Part shown: one piece after another, positions 27,323 to 35,295 of the stretch
Position numbering within the stretch: position 1 is the stretch's first letter
Layout of the letters: each line of letters begins with the position of its first letter
Assembly (NCBI RefSeq): GCF_021390195.1
Contig: NZ_CP090003.1
Span: 1,414,001 to 1,478,000 of the forward strand
Reading direction: 5' to 3'
DNA from: Flagellimonas sp. CMM7
Lineage (GTDB): Bacteria; Bacteroidota; Bacteroidia; Flavobacteriales; Flavobacteriaceae
DNA: 64,000 nucleotides
The notes under the pieces: model-generated
What the model was told of the DNA's origin: nothing
The model's input: only the letters and a program-made list of their open reading frames with translations
Database searches by the model: none
Translations under genes and position numbers: made by a program

Positions 27323-28267
27323 ATGGCTCATCAAAAAGAAACATATGTAATTGGAGTGGATATTGGAGGCACACATATATCTTCCGCCGTTGTTGCTGTT
27401 CAAGAAAAGAGAATCATTGACCATACATATGCCACAAGTCATGTAGCCAATTTAGAGTCTTTGGAATCGATCATGCAAACTTGGGCAAATACCTTAAACA
27501 AAACTATAGAGGCAGCACAAGAAATTCCTTTACTGGGTATTGCTTATGCTATCCCAGGTCCCTTTGATTATAAAGAGGGAGTGGCAAAATATCCCGAAGG
27601 ATTCAAGTATGGCGCTCTGTATCAAACCAAAATTGAAGAAAATCTTAATCCCTTACTATCACACAGTAGCTACTTGCCCATGCGTTTTTTAAACGATGCC
27701 ACTTCTTTTGCTGTAGGGGAAGCATGGTTGTCTGAAGCAGATGGAAACAAAAGGCAGCTGTGCATTACTCTTGGAACCGGATTAGGGGCGGGGTTTATCG
27801 AAAATGGAATCCCAATAGTAACCGGAAACACTGTCCCTCCCAATGGGTGTTTATGGGATATACTGCATGAAGACGGAATGGCCGATGATTATTTTTCAAC
27901 ACGAGGAATTATTAGGGCCTATCACGAGGCCACCGGCAAAAATGCAAAAGGGGTAAAAGAACTCGCAGATAGTTTTGATACGGACATAAAAGTTAAAGAA
28001 GTCTTTGATGCTTTTGGAAACAATTTAGGGGATTTTCTGGCTCCATGGTTAAAAACCTTTCAAACAGATGTATTGGTTCTAGGAGGCAATATCTCAAAAG
28101 CCTATTTCTGTTTTGGTAACGCTTTGCAAGAATCTCTTAATAAAAATAATCTCACCATTCCAATCAAGATCTCCCATCATATGGAAAAGGGTGCAATTAT
28201 GGGGTGCACACAAGCGTTCAATTCCAATTTCTGGGAGCATGTCAAGGACAACCTACCAAAAATATAG
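27323..28267 (+). CDS. ROK-family sugar kinase without the usual zinc motif
   Basis: The 314-residue cytoplasmic protein has the ROK ATP-binding opening GVDIGGTHISSAVV, the catalytic region FLNDATSFAVGEAW with the predicted base aspartate, the phosphate loop TLGTGLGAGFIENG, and the late VLGGNISKAYFCFG. It has no helix-turn-helix domain, so it is a kinase, not a repressor. The CxCGxxGC zinc motif of most ROK proteins is missing; the corresponding stretch reads NTVPPNGCLWDILHEDGM. Its start is 2 bp after the permease stop. A role as mannokinase or glucokinase feeding mannose 6-phosphate into fructose 6-phosphate is inferred from context. Confidence 0.88.
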   Translation: MAHQKETYVIGVDIGGTHISSAVVAVQEKRIIDHTYATSHVANLESLESIMQTWANTLNKTIEAAQEIPLLGIAYAIPGPFDYKEGVAKYPEGFKYGALYQTKIEENLNPLLSHSSYLPMRFLNDATSFAVGEAWLSEADGNKRQLCITLGTGLGAGFIENGIPIVTGNTVPPNGCLWDILHEDGMADDYFSTRGIIRAYHEATGKNAKGVKELADSFDTDIKVKEVFDAFGNNLGDFLAPWLKTFQTDVLVLGGNISKAYFCFGNALQESLNKNNLTIPIKISHHMEKGAIMGCTQAFNSNFWEHVKDNLPKI

Positions 28268-28339
28268 GCTGCTTTTCATAAAACACCGGCTATCATACAT
28301 CACCCTGATCAGAATTATTCTTTTCCAATCCTATTTTCT

Positions 28340-28592
28340 AATAAAACCATACTTCGCGAATTAAAAAGTAATGGAATTGAAGGCATTCTAATTTGGCTTT
28401 AAACGAATCATTAGTCCAAACCACTCATTGGTTAAATGAAACAGCACATCCATAAGCTGACGAGTTTGCCTATTGTAATTCCATAGTATGTTTGCTATGT
28501 AAATAGCCGCTAAAAACTCTTTGAGTAGAATTATTGTATAACCAATTGATCTAGACGAGCTGCAACAAGCAATTGAAAAAGCAAGAAACAGG
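28340..28592 (+). pseudogene. Decayed receiver domain preceding the lone LytTR gene
   Basis: The 325-bp gap 28268-28592 holds no intact ORF but shows response-regulator fragments in order. First comes LRELKSNGIEGILIWL followed by a stop at 28400 (compare the ENEVDIIFLD region). Next is LTSLPIVI (about 28457-28480; compare LPxIVIT). A degraded KxFE-stop-N-Y stretch follows, and then V-stop-PIDLDELQQAIEKARNR, which runs in frame into the LytTR gene. The last stop is TAA where VKPID would need AAA. The final linker is convincing; the upstream fragments are weaker. Confidence 0.5.
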
Positions 28593-28988
28593 ATGGATAA
28601 GAATGTATCCAGACTACAAATTGAGACTTTAATACAGAACCTTAGCCAAGAAAGCTCTAGACAAGAAAAAATATGTCTTGCTACAACTTCTGGAATGGAA
28701 TTTATCTCTATTGAGGATATTATCGTTTGTAAAGCTGATGGCTCTTATACCTCCTTTATACTTAAAAACAAGAGCCCCTTACTAGTAAGTAAACATCTAA
28801 AGGAATATGAGAATCTATTGGCCGAACAACAGTTTATGAGGGTTCATAATAGTTATCTCATCAACCTAAAAGAAGTGAAGAAATATATTAAGTCGGACGG
28901 CGGTTACATTATTATGAGCAATGATATGCACGTTAGTATTTCTCCAAGAAAGAAAGAAGAACTTATTGGTGTAATGAAACGTTTGTAA
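28593..28988 (+). CDS. Stand-alone LytTR DNA-binding protein
   Basis: The 131-residue protein consists of a short N-terminal helix (LQIETLIQNLSQESSRQEK) and a complete LytTR domain: ICLATTSGMEFISIEDIIVC, a KADGSYTSF core, FMRVHNSYLINLKEV and the ISPRKKEEL end. There is no receiver domain in the ORF. The sequence immediately upstream looks like the broken remains of one, so this is probably the surviving output domain of a former two-component regulator. The ATG at 28593 falls in the former linker. It could still bind DNA constitutively. Its position after the PUL permease and kinase suggests it once regulated, or still regulates, this locus. Confidence 0.8.
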   Translation: MDKNVSRLQIETLIQNLSQESSRQEKICLATTSGMEFISIEDIIVCKADGSYTSFILKNKSPLLVSKHLKEYENLLAEQQFMRVHNSYLINLKEVKKYIKSDGGYIIMSNDMHVSISPRKKEELIGVMKRL

Positions 28989-29010
28989 GGGTACACTTAT
29001 TAACTCTAAA

Positions 29011-29034
29011 CAAAGAATTATAAGCTATTCTTTG
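29011..29034. terminator. Possible bidirectional hairpin between convergent genes
   Basis: CAAAGAAT (29011-29018) and ATTCTTTG (29027-29034) form a perfect inverted repeat at the convergent ends of the LytTR and DUF7009 genes. It has no long T-run, so a terminator function is only possible. Confidence 0.3.
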
Positions 29035-29386
29035 GATTAGGGTAATTATCGGATTGATCTTCAATGGTTTCATCTAAACAGATAAAATCTTTTTCTAATA
29101 GCAGGTAAAGTGTTTTTCCGTTTTTTAAAGTCATATTGTTTTCATAACCTACTCGTGTTTCATCCATCCACTTATCGGCTTCCTTTTTAGGTAAAAACAA
29201 GGTTACGGTATTATCATGAAAATCTGCTTCCAGAGCCTCTATTCCCTCCTTTGCATGAAGCTCATAGTTAAAAGTGGTGGAGTTAAAATTCGTTTGCTCG
29301 CCGTAATGTCCTTCCCTACAAAACGTCTCAACTTCTGTTTTTGTAAGTCTAAAGCGAACGGAATCTCCTTTTATTCTTATTTTCAT
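29018..29386 (-). CDS. DUF7009 family protein
   Basis: This 122-residue protein begins MKIRIKGDSVRFRLTKTEV and contains the conserved segments FCREGHYGE and VTLFLPKKEADKW. These match my memory of the DUF7009 family, small proteins of unknown function found mainly in Bacteroidota. It has no signal peptide or membrane segment. It lies 3 bp after the stop of the siroheme gene in the same direction, so it is the last gene of that operon. A link to siroheme or nitrogen/sulfur assimilation would rest only on position. Confidence 0.7.
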   Translation of the reverse strand: MKIRIKGDSVRFRLTKTEVETFCREGHYGEQTNFNSTTFNYELHAKEGIEALEADFHDNTVTLFLPKKEADKWMDETRVGYENNMTLKNGKTLYLLLEKDFICLDETIEDQSDNYPNPKNSL

Positions 29387-29389
29387 TTC

Positions 29390-29971
29390 CTATTCTTTTT
29401 TATTCACCAGGCTTTTGGTAAATTCATTTAAGGCTTCCACTTTTTCTTCAAAATCTCCTTTTATTGTTTTGCGGTATTCATTTAGGTTCTTCACTAAATC
29501 ATCAATATTTTCAGGAAGCACATCTTCAAAAAACTGCCTTAACCTTTTAGCCGCTGTCGGGGATTTTCCGTTGGTGGAAATGGCAACTTTCACATTGCCC
29601 TTAGTTACAATACCACCCATATAAAAATCGCAAAAAGGAGGGTTATCTGCAACGTTGACCAAAATACTACGCTCCCTACAATCGTGATAAACCTCTTCAT
29701 TTACTTCAACTTTATCTGTGCAAGCAACCACTATATGTTTTCCTTCTAAAAATTGTTTGTGATAAACATTTTTTGTGATTTCTACATCATGTTTTTCTGC
29801 CAACTGCAAAGTCTCCTCTAAAAATTGAGGCGCTATCATCTGTACTTTTGCATTTGGACTGGATTTTAACAGAAATGACAGTTTTTCCAATCCAACATTA
29901 CCTCCACCAACAATAAGTATGCTTAAGTTAGATACCTTCAAAAATATGGGATATAGTTCATTCCTCTCCAT
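29390..29971 (-). CDS. Precorrin-2 dehydrogenase / sirohydrochlorin ferrochelatase (Met8/CysG-N type)
   Basis: The 193-residue protein matches the N-terminal half of CysG and yeast Met8. It has a Rossmann opening NLSILIVGGGNVGLEKLSFL, then ILVNVADNPPFCDFYMGGIV and VAISTNGKSPTAAKRLRQF. It oxidises precorrin-2 with NAD and inserts iron, the last steps of sirohaem synthesis for sulfite and nitrite reductases. There is no methyltransferase domain, so a separate SUMT must exist elsewhere. The frame opens at a TTG at 29977, but the ATG at 29971 (MERNELYPIFLK) fits the family start and overlaps the upstream DUF4202 gene by 14 bases, implying coupling. Confidence 0.93.
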   Translation of the reverse strand: MERNELYPIFLKVSNLSILIVGGGNVGLEKLSFLLKSSPNAKVQMIAPQFLEETLQLAEKHDVEITKNVYHKQFLEGKHIVVACTDKVEVNEEVYHDCRERSILVNVADNPPFCDFYMGGIVTKGNVKVAISTNGKSPTAAKRLRQFFEDVLPENIDDLVKNLNEYRKTIKGDFEEKVEALNEFTKSLVNKKE

Positions 29972-30557
29972 CTGCAATTGCTTTTGTTATTAGTTCTTTG
30001 GCATTTTCAGAAAATGATAATTCCAAAGCCGCTTTTTGGCCTTCTAAAGACATTTTCCTCCAAGTCTTTTGAATAATATCCACTACCTTATCTTCTGGAT
30101 GTTTTTGCTTAAACGGCTCAAAATAATGGTTTAAAAATACCAAACAAATAATGTCTTCCAAAGTTTGGGTTTCCTTACTTTTTTTAAGCTGTTTTTTTAA
30201 TAAAAGAAATTCTACTTTATCGATTACATCTTGCGCATAACCAACCTGTCCCAATATTATGGAAGCCTTTTTTACATGGAATTTCTTAAGCTCTTGGCGC
30301 CATTTTAAATATCCAGCACGGTTTGCTTCGTAGTTACTCCTCGGAATTTCCCATCTGCAAATATGTTGGCAACGAGCAGCAAGTTTTAACGCTTCTGAAG
30401 CGTTGGGGGCAAACTCATCCAATACATCCGTCATACGCATAGCATACAACAATTCCTTTGGATAAATTTTCTTGTTATAGGTCTCTACGTTGGGATCTTT
30501 GGCATTTGCCTGATCAAAAAGATGAAAGGCTTCCAAAAGCTTTTCAGATGTTGCCAT
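29958..30557 (-). CDS. DUF4202 family protein
   Basis: The 199-residue soluble protein matches the DUF4202 pattern: a helical fold with LAARCQHICRWEIPRSNY, YLKWRQELKKFH and FLNHYFEPF. The histidine and glutamate positions resemble a metal-binding HD-like core, which suggests but does not prove hydrolase activity. DUF4202 genes often sit beside nitrate/nitrite or sulfite assimilation genes. Here the gene overlaps the siroheme enzyme gene by 14 bases, consistent with that association. The function is unknown. Confidence 0.85.
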   Translation of the reverse strand: MATSEKLLEAFHLFDQANAKDPNVETYNKKIYPKELLYAMRMTDVLDEFAPNASEALKLAARCQHICRWEIPRSNYEANRAGYLKWRQELKKFHVKKASIILGQVGYAQDVIDKVEFLLLKKQLKKSKETQTLEDIICLVFLNHYFEPFKQKHPEDKVVDIIQKTWRKMSLEGQKAALELSFSENAKELITKAIADGEE

Positions 30558-30630
30558 AGCAGATTTTTTCTAAAATTATTCAGAAAAATAATACCCTCAA
30601 AGCCATTCGTCTTTTTTAACCTGAAACTAT

Positions 30631-30921
30631 TTAGTGGGTTTTCATGCGCAGTTGGTGAGGGCTGGTTTTAGGAATACGCTCAATAATACCTCTGGCTTCC
30701 AAATCCAATTTTACAGTAACAATGTACCACAACACTTTACCATCAAAACTACTTGTTAATTCTTCAATTGCTTTGTCGCTCAATTTTTCAAAAGTTATTG
30801 TTTCACTTTCTGTTACCGTGCTTACAATAAAACTTTTAATAAAATCGTATCGTCTTTTAAGAATGTTGACTCCTGCTTTTCCTTGCGGATGTAGCGTCAT
30901 TATTTTTTCTTCTTTGCCCAT
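30631..30921 (-). CDS. Small conserved protein, DUF6958-like
   Basis: This 96-residue protein has the core LHPQGKAGVNILKRRYDFIK, a predicted helical hairpin, and ends in GIIERIPKTSPHQLRM. It resembles the small DUF6958 group as far as I recall, with a possible winged-helix-like shape (VLWYIVTVKLDLEARGII). No catalytic residue is evident. The ATG at 30921 lies 15 bp after the end of the frameshifted esterase gene, and an internal ATG at 30900 is an alternative start. The gene is plausibly in an operon with DUF4202 downstream, 73 bp away. Confidence 0.6.
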   Translation of the reverse strand: MGKEEKIMTLHPQGKAGVNILKRRYDFIKSFIVSTVTESETITFEKLSDKAIEELTSSFDGKVLWYIVTVKLDLEARGIIERIPKTSPHQLRMKTH

Positions 30922-30935
30922 ATCTGAATTTTTAA

Positions 30936-31846
30936 CTATTGTTGATTTATAAACTTCCAGATACCCTTGTATATGGATTGATATGAGTTGGAAGAAAAAC
31001 CTCCGTGTTTTTCTCCATGTACTTTTATGAGTGTATTTATAATCTCTTTTTTATCCAGTTTCGCATGCAATTCAATGAACTGGTCTATAGGCACATTACA
31101 TCCTCAGTACCATGTATACTTAATATTGGTGGCGTATTTTGAGATACATAATTGACAGGGGACATTAAATTGTAGTACCTACTGATCTCTCCATTCCACC
31201 CATTTATAATTTGCGAGGTATAGGCAGCATCATCCCAAAAATCTACCGTCTTTTTTACGTTGGTAATACCATACCAATTGATTATCCCCGCAACATTGAC
31301 CTTTCTATAATTGGAAAATAGCTTTTGTTGGGTTTCTTTGTTGATCATGCCGGATAACAATGCCAAATGTCCTCCTGCTGACTCACCAGACAAATAGATT
31401 TTGTCCACATCGAACTTATATTTGTCGGCATTGTTATTGACCCAGTTAATGGCATCTAAACAATCTTTTAGACAACCTATAAGGTTCGTTTCATCCAACA
31501 ATCTATAGTCCACATTTACAACGGCCCATCCTTTTTCGAGGTATGGCAATGTTTCCAAAAATCTGGAAAACCGGTCACCTTCTATCCAACCACCACCATG
31601 AAAATAAATTAATGTGGGTTTTAAGTCTTGTGATAAAATCTTCCAAGGTTCTTCACCCAATCGCTTCGAAGGAAGAAAAACATCCAATTCCAATATATTT
31701 TCGCCTACTACTTTGTATGGTATATTGCAAATGGAAGCGACACGCTCCTGTATTTTGTATATGGAATCCATGGATTTACTTTCTTTAGTGCTACAAGCAG
31801 TGTACAAAATAAGGCACACAAAACAATATCCGAAACCTTTATACAT
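30936..31846 (-). pseudogene. Alpha/beta-hydrolase lipoprotein (BD-FAE-like), frameshifted
   Basis: The protein has a lipoprotein signal (YTACST), the oxyanion motif YFHGGGW (residues 81-87), the nucleophile elbow SGESAGG (S156) and the acid region SIHGTEDV, typical of BD-FAE/esterase-lipase proteins. The frame stops at 31085 right after HGTEDVMCL. Reading the next frame from about 31090 gives PIDQFIELHAKLDKKEI and then VHGEKHGGFS, which holds the expected catalytic histidine, with a natural stop at 30936. One missing G (ATGTGCCT where ATGGTGCCT is expected) explains the shift. The main ORF alone lacks the histidine, so it is probably inactive unless recoding or a sequencing error is involved. 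Confidence 0.85.
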
Positions 31847-31909
31847 TTTTAGATAGTTTAAAATCAGGGTACTATCCTACTAAATTAAGCTTCCTCCCTT
31901 AAATAACTG

Positions 31910-32743
31910 TTATTTTTTGATTACCTCCCCATCACTAGACAATACCTGTCTCACAATTTCTGCATCACCTTTATAAAAAAGCTTACTATCCGAATTGGCC
32001 GTGACATCTATAGTTTTGGAAACTGAAAGATATGAATCACTATCTGATGATAACGAAATTTTCAAATCCTCCACTTGTAGTCCATAATTTTTTAGGTTAC
32101 TGTCAGAGGACAGAGTTGCTTCCAAGTTTCCAATAGTTCCTATCAAGTCTACTGAAGCATCTGAAGACAGTTTAATCGTCGCTTTTTCCACATCCGATTC
32201 TCCATCTAAATCTGCACCGGAAGAAAGATTCATATAAGCATCCGTTGCCTTTAAATAAACAACCGCTTTACTATCTGAAGAGGCCCTAAATTCAAAATTA
32301 TCTACAGTTATATCCCCTTCAAAATATGCATCGGAACTCAAATCAATAGTTACATGCTGTGTCTCAAGAGGTGAGTCCAAAAATATTGCAGCATCTGAAG
32401 AACCTTTAAAACTGGTAATATTTCGTGTTGTAATGAATAGATTTAAGGTTTCCTTTCCTCGTATGTTTAAATTGTTATCCAATTTAACTGTTAATCTTCC
32501 ACCTTCTTTATAAACATTGATTCTGCCAAACAGATTATCATTTGCTTGAATACTCATGCTTTCTTCGGTTTCAGAAAAAGTAACATACGCCTTAAAATCG
32601 GTTGCTACGGCCAAGGACGTGATGTTATCAAAATCGTATTCCCTTGTGGATACTCCATCGGAGACCCTGATGGTTTCATTTGTGCAAGAAGCTACTGTAA
32701 AGCCTATTAGGGCAATTACAAAGATTTTTTTGATTGTTATCAT
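31910..32743 (-). CDS. GIN-domain (DUF2807) lipoprotein
   Basis: The 277-residue protein has a lipobox (TVASCT). The rest is a low-complexity beta-rich fold full of SSD repeats (KGSSDAAIF, DLSSDAYF, RASSDSKA, KLSSDASV, SLSSDSD), the pattern of the GIN/DUF2807 putative adhesin head domain. The predicted shape is a right-handed beta-solenoid. Such lipoproteins are very common in Bacteroidota, often next to regulators or DUF4097 proteins, and their role is unknown. It lies 15 bp after the TonB-dependent receptor gene, as the last member of the ECF sigma operon. Confidence 0.88.
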   Translation of the reverse strand: MITIKKIFVIALIGFTVASCTNETIRVSDGVSTREYDFDNITSLAVATDFKAYVTFSETEESMSIQANDNLFGRINVYKEGGRLTVKLDNNLNIRGKETLNLFITTRNITSFKGSSDAAIFLDSPLETQHVTIDLSSDAYFEGDITVDNFEFRASSDSKAVVYLKATDAYMNLSSGADLDGESDVEKATIKLSSDASVDLIGTIGNLEATLSSDSNLKNYGLQVEDLKISLSSDSDSYLSVSKTIDVTANSDSKLFYKGDAEIVRQVLSSDGEVIKK

Positions 32744-32758
32744 GATCTTGTTTATTGA

Positions 32759-35101
32759 TTAAAATTCTATTCTATAATTCAACAAGGGTAAAAGTTCCAG
32801 TTGGTATTCTGTTTCAATCATCCTGGTTTGGGTGTTGAAGAATTCCTCATCAACATTGAGCCTATTTGTGATGTTTTGAATATCCAACGAAATTATATGA
32901 GCCACTTTGGGCCTATTGATTCTATATGAGAAACTGGTATCTATTCTCCAGTAATCATCAAACTGTAAAGTGTTCCTTTGGTTTTGTATAAGGCGGATAC
33001 GCCCAGTTTCATCAAAGAAATCTAAATCTATGGGTGTTCCCCTTTTACCCCCGTTCCATAACACTTTGGCATTGATCCCAAAAATGTTATTGCCATTCTT
33101 GCCCGCTTTAAATTCTTTACCTCCCACTATATTAAAAGTATAGTTGGCGTTGTATCTGCTATCATACCAATTGCCATCCGCAGCTCTATATTGCGAATCA
33201 AAAATCGAACTGGTCACCAAAAAATAATATTGATTGGAAAAGAATTTTTCAAACGTAAATTCCAATCCATAATTCCGGGCCTTTCCAGAATCTGTAAGCG
33301 CTCCTTGAATAAAAACCCCATTTAAAAAAGAATCGGTGAAATTTGGGCTATTTGCTATTGCCACTTTATTCAAATCCTGATAATAGGCTTCTATTTTTAA
33401 GTGCCCATTCTTTATAATGCGCCAATCATAGCCCAACACATAGTGCGTGGCTCGCATTAAATCAAGTTCTGTATTCGGTGTTGTTATGTTTCCGTTACCA
33501 TCTGGGATTTCTATAAAATATTGATTTAAAGGCATTCTTCTAGAATGAAGCCCTACTCCAGCACTTAAGGTGTGTTTTGGTGAAATTTTGTATTCAAACC
33601 CTCCCCTAGGCTCTATTACAAAATCATCATTTACAGAAAATGAAGAGAGATGAAGTCCAAATGTAGACGAGAATTTTTCGTTAAACCGATATTTGGCTTG
33701 GGAGAAAAACTGAAGGAATGTACCATTGCCCTCAGCATCCACTAAGGTAGCTGTATTGGTCCCTTGGATTTCATCCGTCAAGACATCATAAGATAATCTA
33801 CTATATACAAACCCCGTCTTAAGGGTTGTCTTTGCATTGAACTTTTGATTGAGATTTGTACTTATTCTAAGGGCGCTATTTCTAAGGATATCTCTTTCTT
33901 CAAAGAAATTGTCATTGGTGGTATTATCTCGCGAAAAAACATAGTCACTTTTATTACCAGAGAAAGACAGCGCGGCATCTATTGACGTATTGATATTAAA
34001 AAAATGTTTGATATTAAGTCCTCCCATGTACGTTTTTGACTCAAACAGTTCATCTTCTTCAATAATTGGGTTTACCTGATCGGCATTATCTTGGTTATCT
34101 TCACTTATCCCACCAATTCCCCATAAGGACAAATTGGTCTTTTCTCCTATTGGCAAATTCAACTTAAGTGCAATGTCCTGAAAGGTAGGTACCGATCCTT
34201 CGGAAACTTCAATGATTTCGTTTAAAACGGTCAAAGTTGAATATCGGTAATTGACCAAGTAGGATCCTTTGTAGTTTTTGGAGAAAGGTCCTTCAACCGC
34301 CAAATCGGTTCCCAATACCCCAAACTGAAAAGCATACTCGGTATTTTCAGCATTTCCGTTTCGTAGTTTAATATCAAAAACCCCTGAAGTAGCATTTCCA
34401 TATTCAGTGGGAAAAGCTCCAGTGAAAAAATCAGAATTGCCCAACATATTGGTGCTCAACAAGCTTACCGCTCCCGGCGAATATCCTTCTTCTGAAAAGT
34501 GATTGGGTTCTGGCACTTCAACCCCTTCAATTTTCCATAATAACTGGTTTGGCGCATTACCCCTGATCACTATCTCGTTGGTAGTGTCATCAGTATTGGT
34601 TACACCAGCAAATGAAAGTGCCATTCTACCGGGATCACTAATACTTGCCGGAAAGCGTTTGGTCTCTTCAACCCCAAACGACCGGGCGCTTACCGTTGCC
34701 AATTTATTGTTGGGCTTAATCTGATCTTTACGTGCTTGCACCACTACCTCGCCCAACTGATTTAAAGATTCTGTTAGTCTAATAGTCAAGCTTATTTCCT
34801 TTGCAGATCCTACTAAAACCTCAGAAGCCAAAGCATCTTCATAACCCAAATAACTGCAGCTAAAAGATTGACGCCCTACTGGCACGTTCTCCATGGTAAA
34901 AAACCCTTGGGTATCTGTGATTACACCAAGTTGGGGTTCGGAATCAATAAGGATAATTGTTGCACCCATCAATGGACTCCCTGTAACTATGTCCGTAACT
35001 TTTCCTTTTACCGTTTGGGTCAAATTTTGACCATGCCCCAGAAATACGGATGTAAGAAGCAGGCCCAAAAACAAAGGGCTACTGATTTTTGATATTTTCA
35101 T
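32759..35101 (-). CDS. TonB-dependent receptor with carboxypeptidase-regulatory-like domain
   Basis: This 780-residue outer-membrane protein has a signal peptide (LLTSVFLGHGQ) and a CarboxypepD_reg-like domain at about 30-110 (VKGKVTDIVTGSPLMGATI). A plug follows (RFPASISDPGRMALSFAGV, EIVIRGNAPNQLLWKIEGVE), then a barrel ending LLPLLNYRIEF. It is not of the SusC type and has no SusD partner. The frame extends to 35179, but the ATG at 35101 is directly before the signal peptide and leaves 17 bp to the upstream small ORF. The ligand is unknown. Its place in an ECF sigma operon with two adhesin-like proteins suggests an envelope-sensing or nutrient role rather than glycan use. Confidence 0.92.
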   Translation of the reverse strand: MKISKISSPLFLGLLLTSVFLGHGQNLTQTVKGKVTDIVTGSPLMGATIILIDSEPQLGVITDTQGFFTMENVPVGRQSFSCSYLGYEDALASEVLVGSAKEISLTIRLTESLNQLGEVVVQARKDQIKPNNKLATVSARSFGVEETKRFPASISDPGRMALSFAGVTNTDDTTNEIVIRGNAPNQLLWKIEGVEVPEPNHFSEEGYSPGAVSLLSTNMLGNSDFFTGAFPTEYGNATSGVFDIKLRNGNAENTEYAFQFGVLGTDLAVEGPFSKNYKGSYLVNYRYSTLTVLNEIIEVSEGSVPTFQDIALKLNLPIGEKTNLSLWGIGGISEDNQDNADQVNPIIEEDELFESKTYMGGLNIKHFFNINTSIDAALSFSGNKSDYVFSRDNTTNDNFFEERDILRNSALRISTNLNQKFNAKTTLKTGFVYSRLSYDVLTDEIQGTNTATLVDAEGNGTFLQFFSQAKYRFNEKFSSTFGLHLSSFSVNDDFVIEPRGGFEYKISPKHTLSAGVGLHSRRMPLNQYFIEIPDGNGNITTPNTELDLMRATHYVLGYDWRIIKNGHLKIEAYYQDLNKVAIANSPNFTDSFLNGVFIQGALTDSGKARNYGLEFTFEKFFSNQYYFLVTSSIFDSQYRAADGNWYDSRYNANYTFNIVGGKEFKAGKNGNNIFGINAKVLWNGGKRGTPIDLDFFDETGRIRLIQNQRNTLQFDDYWRIDTSFSYRINRPKVAHIISLDIQNITNRLNVDEEFFNTQTRMIETEYQLELLPLLNYRIEF

Positions 35102-35118
35102 AATCACTCTTAGGTTGG

Positions 35119-35295
35119 TTAGCGAAGTTCTTTTTCCAGTTGTAATACCGGCATCCAAAAGAAGTTTATGACGGACCACTCATCCACTTCCAAATTTTGT
35201 GAGCTCCTTACAAATACGGCTCCATTTTCTGAGAATACATACCTCGATGACAGGCCCTTTAATGATTGTTCGTTGTTTTTTGATTTGTTACTCAT
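35119..35295 (-). CDS. Small ORF of 58 residues between barrel protein and TonB receptor
   Basis: The ATG overlaps the stop of the preceding barrel gene (ATGAGTAA, eight shared bases), and the stop lies 17 bp before the receptor start, so the ORF fits exactly into the operon. The peptide begins MSNKSKNNEQSLKG, continues with SRYVFSENGAVFVRSS, and ends VINFFWMPVLQLEKELR. It has no signal peptide, and I recognise no family. The tight packing and lack of spare sequence argue that it is translated. Alternatively it is a chance frame that keeps ribosomes coupled to the receptor gene. Confidence 0.45.
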   Translation of the reverse strand: MSNKSKNNEQSLKGLSSRYVFSENGAVFVRSSQNLEVDEWSVINFFWMPVLQLEKELR

